A stretch of 64,000 nucleotides of DNA from Fomitopsis serialis (GCF_022376445.1 NW_025955050.1:62001-126000), one strand, 5' to 3'; counted from the first letter of the stretch, positions 23,901 to 35,059 are shown. Program-made: numbers and translations. Notes: generated by a model from the sequence alone, not told the origin.

Positions 23901-24546
23901 GGTATGGATTCTGCGCGAGTACTGCCGTGTTTTCTTCGAGTGACAGGGATGTCATGTCAGTTAGATGTAGACAGTAGTTATCTCTGCATGTTTGCTTGAC
24001 CCCAGTGTTGTGTAGAATATAATCTTCTATGCAATACATCAATTGTTTGCTCTTCAACGGAGTGTGGCGAGATATCCATGAATAACTGCTAATGTGCTGC
24101 GGAATACCTACAAAATACTGGGTAATTCCGTAGTAATATTGAGCATTCGGACCCGGGACCCATGGACCCTAGGTAGTGTGCTGTATTACTGGAAGCAATC
24201 AGATACATATTATTACTCTTCATTCCGTGGAATCTGGTATGATTATTGCTCATTCACAGGAGAGTTTTTTCCTGATGCAAGTTCTCAGGGGCCCCCTAAG
24301 CCGCCGTCCAAACCGAGGTTGTGGACGCTGAAGGAGGGCGCGCGGAAGGAGGATCAGCCAATTGAGGGAAAGGGGACTCCTCCCAAATCAAAGCGATACA
24401 AGCCTATCCTTGTCCAGCCGAAAGCCGGTGGCTCGGGGCACAACGGCGGCTCCGGGAAGGGGGGCGGAGCCCGTCACCGTCGCCGGGAGTATGATCTCGA
24501 CGGCGAGCTGTTCGAGCGCGGCTTCGAGATAGACGAGCTTGACTGA
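20984..24546 (+). pseudogene. Secreted module-repeat protein, copy C, split by insertion
   Basis: Exon 1 (20984-21060) and the intron (21061-21114) are intact, and exon 2 begins with AIEDASMVERELDDGLVER, then GYYDDLLSRDFKFEAR. At about 21232 the homology to copy A stops inside the variable segment and resumes at about 24293, where the rest of the exon runs in frame to the family tail (GARHRRREYDLDGELFERGF) and a stop at 24544-24546. Read through the insertion, the protein would stop at about 21303. Removal of the insert would leave a near-complete family member. Confidence 0.85.
21232..24292. mobile_element. About 3-kb insertion element with AT-rich ends and imperfect inverted termini
   Basis: The element interrupts copy C. 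The inverted terminal cores are CATCAGGAAAA at 21243-21253 and TTTTCCTGATG at 24267-24277, each about 11-15 bp from the insertion junction, with weaker similarity further in. Both ends (about 21240-21560 and 23860-24290) are AT-rich, unlike the flanks. The interior is low-complexity: G/A-rich on the plus strand at 21600-22080 (GCGAGCG, GGGCGAG motifs) and C/T-rich at 22740-23820 (TCGCTCGC, TCGCCC). No transposase was found, so it is probably non-autonomous. A target-site duplication is not clear. Confidence 0.7.
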
Positions 24547-24826
24547 GCGGGCGTAGCATGGTCGTGGGGCTGTTATGATGTATTTCCGCCTGTTGTACGC
24601 ACTGTGCGCCTTATTGCGTACCACTTGCGATGTCAACCGTAACATGAAGACTCCGTCATGCGTGCTCGGGAATTTGATGGTTAATTGAGTGTTGCTCGCG
24701 CATATAGTGTCGTTATATAGGCCAAGGCATCCCGAGCAGTAGCGGTACTACATGGCCCGGTGGGGGTGGTTATGTACATGAGCCGTGAGAGTACTCTATC
24801 CAGTCAGACTGCAGGCGCGAATAACC

Positions 24827-26290
24827 ATGACAAACAGGACGTGAATCGCTCTGGGGTGGCAAAACTCACAAGCGAGGCGACTGCCCCGCTCGAGGAGTCA
24901 AACACCCCAGCGAAGAACGGCCCTTGCGATCCACACAGGAATTGCGCAGCGCACAGTGGCCCCTTGCCTTTCGCCGTGCGTCCTGCGCTGCTCTCGCGAT
25001 GCCTCTGAACTACGATCGCGTGAGCCACGCATACGGACGAAGCACTGTAGGGCTCACCATAACAGCACTGCTTGCGGCGCGCTCTGCCATCACCGAAGAG
25101 ACAGTGTCCGCCCGATTTCGTAGGCTTGAATTCGGACCGCATCGCGGAGCGGCGCGTCGTGCCCAATCTGAGTATGGCCCGGTCCCCCATCTCCCTTGAT
25201 CCGAGGTGCGAACGCCACACCCATCCGTCACCGACAGCCCGGCGCAGCGTCGGGGCCTCGTCCGTCAGCAACGACAGACCCCTTCTATCGTGAGCTGGCC
25301 ACGTCGCACGCGAGCTGTCTCGTCTTCGCGCATTCGCGGACCTGCCACTCACCTACGGTCCACTTCCGTCGCGTGTAGGGGATCGTTTGGAAGGCGGACA
25401 TGTTGGACTCGGCGGTGGGACGGGACGGAGGGACGTACGCGGTTGGGACGGTGACAGCGTTTCGAGCACCCGTCGCGCTCTCTCGACAACGCGGTGGCGG
25501 GTGGTCTAGGAGGAATGGTAATGACATGGGGATAGGGCGGAGCGGTGGTTTGACGCGAGACATCTGGGTAGCTTTGAGTGATTGGAATGCAACTTAAGCT
25601 CCTCGAGAGCACCCCAGGGTATACCGGAGTCTCCGGGTATCATCCTGAGGGCTAAAGCACCGCGGTGAGGTGTGGCGCGACGACCTGATTCGGTTGACCA
25701 TGGCACCACCGGTTGTGTCGCCTCCGAGTCTGCAGCTGGTCGCCAGGGTCCGCAGTGCTATGTGGCATTGCCGGCCAGATCGGGCTAGCAGTGATAGGGG
25801 AAGGCCATGTCGACCAGATGCTGGAGTTGGGCCGACGACTCGCTTCGCCGCTACGTAGAGCTTGCTCAGCCAGCGCCGACGAGCGAGAAGACACTCTGCT
25901 CGAGGACACATGCGTACCTGCTGAAGTGGCGAGTCTTTCATCGCTGTATGCCAACTAGTGACCGTCCCGAGGCCGATACGTGGCTCGAGATCCCAGCATT
26001 GGCGGGAGGAGATTCCGTTTGTTCGTCCAAAATGGCGATTAGCGTCGTCGCCACGCAATCAGGAGCTAAGAGTGGCCTTCACTTTCACGAATGCTGCGCC
26101 GATCGTGGTGTTCCGATTTGGCCACCAGTGGCCCCGTTGGTACGCGTTCTTGTACCTGAGCCGAGTTTCAGCGTGGCTCGCTCGACGTATAAATGCAGCA
26201 GCGCCCTCCTTACGACCTCCACACCCCTTCACCCCTTATACCGAGTTCCTTTCACTGAGTACACTCAACAGTCATGCGACCACCCGTCGC
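24827..26290. repeat. Duplicated block 2 (paralogous to 17.83-19.30 kb)
   Basis: This is the counterpart of block 1, lying downstream of copy C just as block 1 lies downstream of copy B. Collinear identity is broken by an inverted stretch (25215-25378). The first part also matches the 3' flank of copy A. No gene is supported within it. Confidence 0.8.
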
Positions 26291-27260
26291 CGATCCACTA
26301 CGGCCACACGTCTGGCATCGACTTACCGCGCCCCAAGCGGGGTTTGCCCCGCTGATTACCATTCCTCCTAACCACTCCGCGGACCGGGCTCCGAGCTCCA
26401 TCCACTGAGAAGACATCGAGATGCCATGCGATACAAGGGTCTCTGGTGAGACGGCGCAGCTACAGGAGCATTAAACTCGTACGTGAGTGTCATGATCTGC
26501 AGCCTTCACTGGTTACCTCGTAGAAGGGAAGAATGAGATACTCACAGCATGCTTTCGCCTTGCAGATGCACCACCACACGTTGCCCGTCGGGTCGCTTGG
26601 GGGCATCCTACCTTGGTGACGCCACGAACTCGCGGGTGCAACTTGGAGGAAGGGACAGTGCATGACCCAAGTGCGCGACGGCGGACCTGACCCCCGAACA
26701 CGATGGTCGATCTATGTGGGGAGGCTGTTCACACAATTTATCTCGTCTGGGTGAGTCGCCCTTCACTCACCGCTCTCGTCCTAGCTGACCCTTTGATGCA
26801 CATAGCGCGGCACAAGACCAATGTTCACTGGCGGCGGACGCGGTGTATCATTGCGGCAAGGATGGGGCCAGGTCCTTCCTCTTCGATGAGGGTGCGAAGG
26901 GGTCATATACAGGGCTTTAAGATGGCACGGGAAGAGTGGCTGGTTCCCGACGACCCTCTACACGCGTTCTTGCTCCTACAAGGTCATGGACACGCGCACG
27001 GTTTCCCGACTTGCATGGTCTCTCCGGGAGAATCCTCCTGTGACGGGCATGTGAGTCGCGAGGCGTACCCATGGATGGCAAGTTACATTATGGTGGATAG
27101 TGCTGTGGCAGGCGTTGGCGACCGCAAGCAGTGAGCGGGATTTGTGCGATGGTTGTGCAAGCTCAGTACTGGACAGTTCTGAGTGAATAGATGGATCGAG
27201 TCGTCCAGCCACGACGCGTCTGTGGCTGAGAGATCGCGCCCCGATCTCGCGCCCGCGGCT
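26180..27260 (+). pseudogene. TATA/IPPN family copy at 26.2-27.3 kb
   Basis: TATA box CGTATAAATGC (26187-26197), an ATG at 26275, and a frame ending LITIPPNHSADRAPSSIH with a stop near 26407. Downstream pieces (27000-27120) match the block at 11.88-12.04 kb (FPTCMVSPGESSCDGHVSRE), and 27214-27249 holds the dispersed GCGTCTGTGGCTGAG repeat. No continuous gene can be built; function unknown. Confidence 0.4.
27214..27249 (+). repeat. Dispersed GCGTCTGTGGCTGAG repeat, copy 3
   Basis: Same core and 7-bp inverted repeat as copy 2. In the plus frame it reads DASVAERSRPDLAP and is followed by a LEPKLLCHVC stretch that is shared with 38.2 kb (LESKLLCHVS), consistent with an old coding exon. Confidence 0.8.
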
Positions 27261-27579
27261 CTTGGAGGTCGTCGCCATGAGTCCGTCGTTGGTCCGTCTC
27301 GAGCCCAAACTGCTCTGCCACGTCTGTTCAATCATCACTAGAGCTTGCAGCCTATGTGCAGGGAACCATACGAGTGGTCTGAAACGACCGCTAGTATGCA
27401 GTAGGACACGGCCGCTGTCCGTGCTCGCCGGTGTAGTGTCGAGTCAACGCCCGACGAAGGTAATTAAGACAAACAGATACATCGACAAGGTGACGCCGCG
27501 TGCTTGGCGAAGAGAAGGTCGGGGCTGCGTCCGCCGTCGACTGGGAGGTCGCCCCCAAGTCGCCCGGCGCAAATCGTAG

Positions 27580-28575
27580 GCGGCTTGCTCCGAACCTAAG
27601 TACGTCCTCTATCCCGCCGGTAAAGCAGTACGGAAGGCACCGAGCAGACTTAAAAACACCCATATTGACTTGAGACGCCGCTACAGAGCATCCTAGCACA
27701 GTGCCCACTGGTACAGGTACTGGCCAGATGAGATCAAGACCGCTTCGTATACGTAGGCGATCGACCTGACTGCAATTGTTGAGCACCTTTCTTCTTGATC
27801 TCTTCTGCATCAGCAATACTAACTTCACTTACAGTTGGCTTAACGAAGTAGGTACCGCGGATGCTCGCACATACAGGACGTCTCCACGTTGTATCGAGCG
27901 GCGGTTCAAGCTCAAGCCTTTGCGGCATCGCTATACGCATTCATGACACGGCGGGGTACTAATCTGGGGTGCTCTACATCGCCAGAGATCAACGAAGTTG
28001 CGATGCGATCGCCCATCATATCGACTCGGCTACCAGGGATGACTGCTCTCACTACTGCAGGAGCATCGTAGTTGAGCCTACAATGACGTCGTTTCTCACT
28101 ATATATCACCGACAGTAGTGAGTCCAGGTATCATTGACCGTGAAACCTGGCGGTTTGCTCCCCTCTATAGCAGCAGGCCATTCGTATTCGACGACGAGTA
28201 AATGGTGTACATATCCCTCAGGCTGCGTCGCAAGAAGCCTCCGTACTGCGAGCCGCCATCATCCCAATTCGAAGCACAATAACCCGACCTGATGTGATGA
28301 ACGACGCAAGATCCTGAAATTGCTGCTGTGCTCGCAAGTCGGCGCCACGGCCACGCATACCAATGTACAAAAGGAGAGGTGCGCCTGCCGTATCCCTCCG
28401 CTTCTCTTCTCCTTTCGAGCCCACCGAGCAGGTTGCTGGCAAGTGAGTGTTCAGCGACGGTGGTGGTTTGAATGTGCACTTACCCCTTGCACCTATCTAG
28501 CCTCGCTTTCTTTTTGACGACTCACGTCCCTTCCACCGAAATCCTTCGTAACGACCCCAGGACATTCAAGACATC
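27580..28575 (+). promoter_or_regulatory. Conserved promoter of secreted module family, copy D
   Basis: It is homologous to the C and E promoters. CRE-like TGACGTCG is at 28084. The TATA position is altered to GTACAAAAG (28365-28373). The 5'-UTR intron is retained (GTGAGTG start, about 28443). Confidence 0.65.
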
Positions 28576-29761
28576 ATGCGTTACACTGCGCTCTCCTCTG
28601 CTGTCCTTTTGGCAGTGGCCACAGCTCCCGCGCTCGCTCACCCGGTCACCACGTGAGCTCGTCGCTAGTTATTCTTGCCTCATGGCTGAGCAGGTAATGA
28701 TAATGTAGTCGCGCGACCGAGGATGCCTCCATTGTTGAGCGTAAACTCCAGAATGGGCTAGTGAAGTATGGCCACTACGACGACCTCGTCTCTCGGAACC
28801 TCGAGGCACGCTGGACCGTGGATCCTGAAGAGGAGAAGAGGCGCGCTGGGGAGGTGCTTGCGCAGAGGAGGCGGACGCAGGCCGAAGCGCGGCAGGCCCG
28901 TGCGCAGGCCCATGCGCAGTGGAAGGCCCATGAGGACACCAAGTACCGTCTTCTGTGCAACGCGCTGGCAGCACACACCCAGAATCGTCTCCAGAGCCAG
29001 GCTGGGCCGAGTCGTTCGCCTCATACGCCGCCGAACCGCAGCCGGAGCGACGAGGATGCTTCAATGATTGAGCGTGAGCTCCAAGACGGACTGGTGGAGC
29101 GCGGCTACTACGACGACCTCCTCGCTCGGGACCTCGAGGCGCGCAACAACGCTGAACCGGAAACGGCTGAGCAGCGCGCCGCGAGGGAGAGACAGGAGAG
29201 GGAGAGTCGCTGGCATCAGGGTCAGGGCCGTGGTCACTCCGCGGGGACTTCCAACGGGCCAGTTCAGCAGCCCAGTCTTCGGCCTGGTCCGCGTCAGTCA
29301 CCGTGGCGCCCGTGGGCTCACCGCCAGGCAAGTTCCCATCCCAGATCCAGGAGGAGCTTCCTGGAGGACGCCCTCGACGGCGGGCTGTTCACGTGAGCCC
29401 CTCGTTGTTCATTCTTATTATCTGATGGCTGAGCATGCAATAACAGCCGGACGATTGAGGATGCCTCCATGGTTGAGCGTGAGCTCCAAGACGGACTGGT
29501 GGAGCGCGGTGACAAATTGAAAGCGGCTAAGGGGCGTTCTCCGAAGGAAGCTGCGCTGAAGTGGCATTCGCAGGTCGTGGCGAAGGGGATGGGCATGTTG
29601 ATAGAAGCCAAAAAGAAACAAGCTGAGCCTTCGCCGCCGCAAGGTGGCTCGAGGCAGAACAACGGGGCAGGGCGGGGGCGGGAGCCCATCACCGTCGCCG
29701 GGTGTATGATTTCGACGGCGAGCTGTTCGAGCGCGGCTTCGAGATAGACGAGCTTGATTGA
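28576..29761 (+). CDS. Secreted module-repeat protein, copy D (two modules in one exon)
   Basis: Function unknown. Exons: 28576-28652 (signal peptide, MRYTALSSAV), 28709-29392 (684 nt, phase 2-2), 29447 onward. Exon 2 carries two modules: RATEDASIVERKLQNGLVKY near its start and DEDASMIERELQDGLVERG at about 29052, separated by an Ala/Arg/Gln-rich stretch and with no intron between them, as if two module exons had fused. Exon 3 starts RTIEDASMVERELQDGLVER. In the G-run near 29672 the copy has five Gs, so the frame departs from the family tail and stops at 29745-29747 (353 residues, tail SCSSAASR). The family-frame stop is 29759-29761. Confidence 0.75.
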
Positions 29762-30039
29762 GCGGACGTAGCATGATCGTTGGGCTGTTACGATGTATTT
29801 CCGCCTGTTGTATGCATCGTGTGCATTGTTGCATACCAATGCCAGCCGTAACGTGAAGACTCAGTCGTGCGTGCTTGAAAGCTTGATGATCAGTTGAGCG
29901 TTTCTCATGCATATAATATCATTATGTAGGCCAAACATCCCGAGCAGTAAAAACGGTGCATGGCCCGGTGGGAGAGGTTATGTCCATGGACTAACTGGCG
30001 GAAGGATGAGAGCGACTCTGGATGCGAATCGCTACAGAC

Positions 30040-30240
30040 TGAAACCCATCTGTGGTTCCAGAGATCGTTACTACTAGCTTCTCTCCGACTCAGCCGATGG
30101 CATCCATCCCGCAGACCACAGAGACCTCTCGTATGCCGTCTGGAGCCACCAATTCTACATCGCGTCGCAGCCGACCTCGTCGGAGGCCCGGCCCGAGCGG
30201 CACGAAGGGAAACACTCAGCCACAGTGACTCGGATGTAAT
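30040..30240 (-). pseudogene. Fragment of unrecognised gene X, downstream of copy D
   Basis: The minus strand matches the X fragments at 35.05-35.2 and (inverted) 49.4-49.6 kb, sharing CATACGAGAGGTCTCTG-type sequence and a CATCCTTCCGCCAG stretch. It is too short and broken to be a gene here. Confidence 0.5.
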
Positions 30241-30418
30241 ACTATATGTTGCTTAGTATGCTCCGCGATCAGCGCTCAGCGCAGCGGTGTGGTGCACCCG
30301 TACCGTTAGGTTCAAGACAACGAGTGTTCTTCCGTCGTGGTCGCATACACAAGTTGTTGATTTTGTTCCGGAGCGCGGTGAGTACGTCGAACGAGTTACA
30401 CACCTCGACAAACCACAG

Positions 30419-30660
30419 TCAACGCGCATAGTCCTTCCTAGAAAAGTACTGTTTTATGAACGAGCTAATACTACATAGCGTCCTGCGTCCCAAGTTGCGA
30501 TACGCGGCCAGCTTCGACATGCTATTCAAGCAGTCCCGCACCTCTTCACGCGTCATGCACTGGCGTACATCCACCAGTATACACGTTTCCTCCGAATAAA
30601 ACCCCACGCGCAGCAAAAACACGTCCGCACAAGACAGCGTGAACCTCGTCGGTATGCTAC
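30419..30660 (-). other. Possible coding fragment, unrecognised
   Basis: A minus-strand frame reads FYSEETCILVDVRQCMTREE followed by VRDCLNSMSKLAAYRNLG, which looks protein-like and extends slightly upstream of the ATG at 30622. No family is recognised. It sits between the X fragment and the promoter of copy E and may be another piece of X. Confidence 0.3.
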
Positions 30661-31625
30661 GTACTCACCATCCCGCCGGTAAAGCGGTACGGAAGCCGCC
30701 GAGCGGACTTCAAAACGCCCATAGTGACCAGAGACGCCGCTATAGTGCATTCCAGCACAGTACCCACCGGTACAGGTACTGGCCATATGAGATCAAGACC
30801 GCTTCGTATACGCCGCATGCGATCGACCTGACTGCATCAGCAATAACTTCACTGCGGCCACTTCCAGTTGGCTCAACGAAGTATGTAATGCGGACGCTCG
30901 CGCATCCAGGCCGACGTCCAATCTCCAGACTGCCATAACAAGCGACGGTCCAAGTTCACGCCTTTGTAGCATTGCTATACGTAGCCACAATACGGCGGGG
31001 TGACCTGGGTTGCTCTACACCGCCAGAGATCAACGAAGTTGCGATGCAATCGCCCATCATATCGACTCGGGTAAGTCACCAGGGATGATTCCTCTCACTA
31101 CTGCAAATGCGTCGTAATCGAGTGTACAGTGACGTCGTTCCTCATCTACATCACCAATGTTATGTGCTAACAGCGGTTAGTCCAGGTATCATTAACCGTG
31201 AAAGCTGCTGGTCTGCTCCCCTTTGTCAGACCACTCGTACTCGACGACGAGTAAATGGTGCACATATCCCTCAGGCTGCGTCGCAAGAAGCCTCCGTACT
31301 GCGAGCCGCCATCCAATTCGAAGCACAATGGCCAGGCTGATGTGATGAACGGCGCAAGATCTTGAGATTGCTGCTGTGCTCTCAAGTCGGTGCCACGGCC
31401 ACACATGACAGCGTACAAATGATGAGGTGTGCCTGCCGTATCCCTCAGCTCCTCTTCTTCTTTCGAGCTCACCGAGTAGGTTGCCGGCAAGTGAGTGTTC
31501 AGCGACGGCGGTAGGTTGAATGTTGCACTTACCCCTTGCACCCCTATAGCCTCGCTCTCTTTTCTGACGACTCACGTCCCTTCCACCGAAACTCTTCGTA
31601 ACGACCCCAGTGCATTCAAGACATC
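30660..31625 (+). promoter_or_regulatory. Conserved promoter of secreted module family, copy E
   Basis: Collinear with D. CRE-like TGACGTCG is at about 31130; the TATA position reads GTACAAATGA (31413-31422), which is weak. A 5'-UTR intron is present between about 31490 and 31549. Confidence 0.65.
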
Positions 31626-32897
31626 ATGCGTTACTCTACGCTCGCCTCTGCCGTTCTTTTGGCAGTGACCACAGCTCCCGCGCTCGCTCACCCGGTCACC
31701 ACGTGAGCTTGTCGCTAGTTATTCTTGTCTCATGGCTGAGCAGGTAATGATACTGTAGTCGCGCGACCGAGGATGCCTCCATTGTTGAGCGTAAACTCCA
31801 GAATGGGCTGGTGAAGTATGGCTACTACGACAACCTCCTCTCTCGGGACCTCGAGGCGCGCAAGAACACTGAACCGAAAACGGCTGAGCAGCGCGCCGCG
31901 AAGGAGAGGCAGGCGGCGGAGGGGCGCAGGCATCAGGGTCACGGCCAGGGTCACTCCGCGGGTACTTCCAACGGGGCAGCTCAGCCCTCCGGGTCTCAGT
32001 CTGGTCCACGTCGCTCGTGGCCGAACGGCCCGACACCTATCACATCCTTGCGGAAGTCCCGTGAGGACGCGTTCAACGGCGAGCTGTTCTCGTGAGCCCC
32101 TTTGCCCTTGCTATTCATCCTTATGATCTGATGGCTGAGCATGCAATAACAGTCGGACGACCGAGGATGCTTTCATGGTTGAGCGTGAGCTCCAAGAAGG
32201 ACTGGTGGAACGCGGCCACTACGACGAACTCGAGGCGCGCAGAACCGCCGATCCGGAAACGAAAGAGGAGCGCGCCGCGAGGGAGAGACAGGAGATGGAG
32301 GGGCGCAGGCGTCTACGTCAGGGCCTGGGTCACTCCGCGGGGACTTCTAACGGGGCAACTCAGCACTCCGGGCCTCAGTCGCAGGCTTCGCCGAGTCGCC
32401 CGCGGCCGAACGGCCCGAGACCCCATCCTGCATCCTGGAGTAGCCCCCGGGAGGACGCTCTCGACGGCGACCTGTTTACGTAAGCCCCTCGCTATTCATT
32501 CTAAATATCTGATGGCTGAGCATATAATAACAGCTGGGCATCTGAGGATGCCTCCATGGTCGAGCGTGAGCTTCAAGAAGGACTGGCGGAGCACGGCTCC
32601 CTTCTCTCTCGGGACCTCGCGCCGGCGGGCTCTGGACGCGTCGCGGCTCAGGAGCAAGCCGAGAGGCAGCGTGCGCAAAATATACGGGCGGCGCAGGTGA
32701 GAGCCAGCCTTCGGCAGGTCCAGGATCGTCAGCGGAACAAGGCTGGGCGGAGTCGTCCGCCTCCTCAGCAGCCGAACGGTGGTTCGGGGCACAACGGCGG
32801 CGCCGGGCGGGGGGCAGGAGCCCATCACCGTCGCCGGGAGTATGACCTCGACGGCGAGCTGTTCGAGCGCGGCTTCGAGATAGACGGGCTTGACTGA
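31626..32897 (+). CDS. Secreted module-repeat protein, copy E (four exons, three modules, intact)
   Basis: Function unknown; 366 residues and the largest intact copy. Exons: 31626-31702 (signal peptide), 31759-32091 (333 nt), 32153-32479 (327 nt), 32534-32897. The two internal exons are phase 2-2 with lengths divisible by three. Each downstream exon begins with the module, for example RTTEDAFMVERELQEGLVER in exon 3 and ASEDASMVERELQEGLAEHG in exon 4. Exons 2 and 3 share the spacer SAGTSNGA, and exons 2 and 3 end EDAFNGELFS and EDALDGDLFT, echoing the terminal DGELF. The last exon ends HHRRREYDLDGELFERGFE with a final DGLD. The structure indicates growth by duplication of whole exons. Confidence 0.88.
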
Positions 32898-33007
32898 GGC
32901 GATGTAGCATGGTCGTGGGGGGTTACGATGTATTCCCGCCTGTTGTACGCATGCGTACCCCTTGTAAAGCCAACCGTAACGTGAAGGCGCGGTCCTAACG
33001 TCGGCTT

Positions 33008-33246
33008 GAGCCTCCTGCCACCCGTCTTCCTCGGTTGCGTATACAAGACCCCCGTCGGCGACGACCTGTTCGCGAGCCTCCTCGGAAAGGCACACCATAG
33101 CCCTCAGGTCGACGGTACTGAAGCAAGTGCGACGCCGAATATACCAGCGAGGCGGGGCGATGAGCTAGCACAGGCGAAGAACAGTATGGCCCAGCTTGTT
33201 ACTAGACTCCCTCAGCTGACTCTCCCCGTTCCCAGTGCTCAGTGAA
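33008..33246 (+). pseudogene. DUF6535 membrane-protein fragment (upstream of copy G)
   Basis: The plus frame reads SLLPPVFLGCVYKTPVGDDL and then LFASLLGKAHHS, matching the end of the transmembrane part of the DUF6535 family seen more fully at 52.9-53.8 kb (SLLPLVFPGCIYKAPVGDDL). Only the C-terminal side of the domain is present. It lies in the same orientation and position relative to copy G as the other fragments relative to J, K and M. Confidence 0.6.
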
Positions 33247-33259
33247 CCCGTCCGAGTCC

Positions 33260-34216
33260 ATTTCGAAGATGGTCGCCGAAGCCGTTGAGGATACTGTAGC
33301 CCTAACGGTCTCTTCTCCGCACGTAAGATCACATATCGTCATACATACCAGGTATTCGGCTCATGCAACTGTGGACCCTGGTTTTTTTCTGATCTCTTCT
33401 GTATCGGCAGTACCTTCGCTTGCAACTCACTCCACACGGTCTTGGGGATGTTCGCACATTTAGGGCGTCACCAGACCACTTGCGTGGAGACTACACTTGC
33501 ATCGAGCGACGGTTCAAGCCTTTTGCGGCCCATCGTTATATCCAGTCGTGATGCGGTGGCTATACGCTGCTATACGGTGGGTGATCGACATCGCCACAGA
33601 TCAATGAAGTCAAATATTACTACTGCGATGCAATCTCCCATCATACAGGATGCGTTCGGCTACATTCTACACAAATTACTAGCGCTGTGTAAGGATCTCG
33701 ATATGAGACTATGCACTTGGCTACCGTGGATGACAGAATGCTCTCCCTGCTCAAAGAGCATCGCAGGTGAGCATATAGTGACGTTCCTCAGTGTTTGAAC
33801 CCTGCCAGCCTACTCCCCTAGACCTGCAGCAGCAGGCCACTCATACCGACGACGCATGAATGGTGCACATGCACCAGGCGGTGTCCCAAGGAGCCTCCGT
33901 ACCGGGACCGCCACCACGCGACGATCTGTCAAGCCTGTCAAGCCTGTCAAGCACAGTCATGCGGCGAACGGCGATATTCTGGATCCCGAGTCCCTGGATG
34001 CCAGCGTATAAAAGGTGAGGGTTGCCTGCCGTATCCCTCAGCTCATCTTCTTTCGAGCCCACCGAGTAGGTTGCCGGCAGGTGAGTGTTCAGCGACGGTG
34101 ATAATCTGAACGTCGCTTTTACATAATTCTTGCATCCCTCTAGCCTTGCTCTCTTTGACGACTCACGTTCCCTCCACCGAAGTCCTTCGTAACGACCCCA
34201 GTGCATCCAAGACACC
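33260..34216 (+). promoter_or_regulatory. Promoter of secreted module family, copy G
   Basis: Diverged member of the promoter family. The CRE-like site is eroded to TGACGTTC (33778). TATA box TATAAAAGG is intact at 34007-34015 and a 5'-UTR intron ending near 34142 is present. Confidence 0.6.
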
Positions 34217-34753
34217 ATGCGTTACTCTACGCTCGTATCTGCCATCCTTTTCGCGGCGACAGCAGCTCCCGCACTCGCTCTTCCCTTCGCAGTGTGAGTC
34301 CCTCGCTATCCGTTTTCATCTCGTGGCTGAGCGTGCCGTGTCAGTCGCTCGGGTGGGGATGCCTCCATTGCTGAGCGCGGCTACTACGATGACCTCGTCT
34401 CTCGGGCCCCTCCCAAGCCGCAACCCGCGAGGGTGTCTCAGTTGAAGAAGGAGGACCAGCAGATAAGGACGGGGGCGGGTGAGGGCAACGCTCTTCGTCC
34501 GGGCCAGTCCGCGGGCAGGGGAACTCAGCACTCCGGCGGGCATGGGCCTCATGCGTCTCGACCACAACGCCCCCGGAGCGACGACTACGATCTAGTCGAG
34601 CGTGACCTGGAGGCACGCAACGAGCCGTGGGCGCCCCGGAGCGACTATGAGTGGTTTGCGCGGGGGTACGACCTCGACGGCGAGCTGTTCGAGCGCGACT
34701 TCGAGGCAGACGAGCTGTTTGAGCGCGGCTTCGATGCTGTTGAGCTTGATTGA
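34217..34753 (+). CDS. Secreted module-repeat protein, copy G (intact, divergent)
   Basis: Function unknown; 161 residues. Exon 1 34217-34293, intron 34294-34344, exon 2 34345-34753. The opening module is shortened (GGDASIAERGYYDDLVSR), lacking its middle. The C-terminal half contains tandem variants of the tail: DYDLVERDLEARNE, then YDLDGELFERDFEADELFER and GFDAVELD. This shows that module and tail share a short E-[LF]-x-E-R-x-[FL]-E unit that can itself be repeated. No RRR precedes the tail here. Confidence 0.82.
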
Positions 34754-35059
34754 GCGGACGTAGCATGATCGTGGGGCTGTTATGATGTATTTCCCTCTGT
34801 TGGACGCATCGTGTTCATTGTTGCGTGCCACTTATATTTAATGTCAACCGTAACGTGAAGACTCAGTCATACGTGCTTGGGAATTTAGTGATCAGTTGAA
34901 CTTTGCTCATGCATATAACGTCGTTGACTATGTAGGCCGAACATCCCGCGCAATAACCGTACGTGGCCCGATGAGAGTGGCTATGTACGTGGAACTGGCG
35001 AAAGGATGTGAACGACTCTGGGTGCTAGTAGCTACAGACTGCGACGCGTCTATGGTTTG

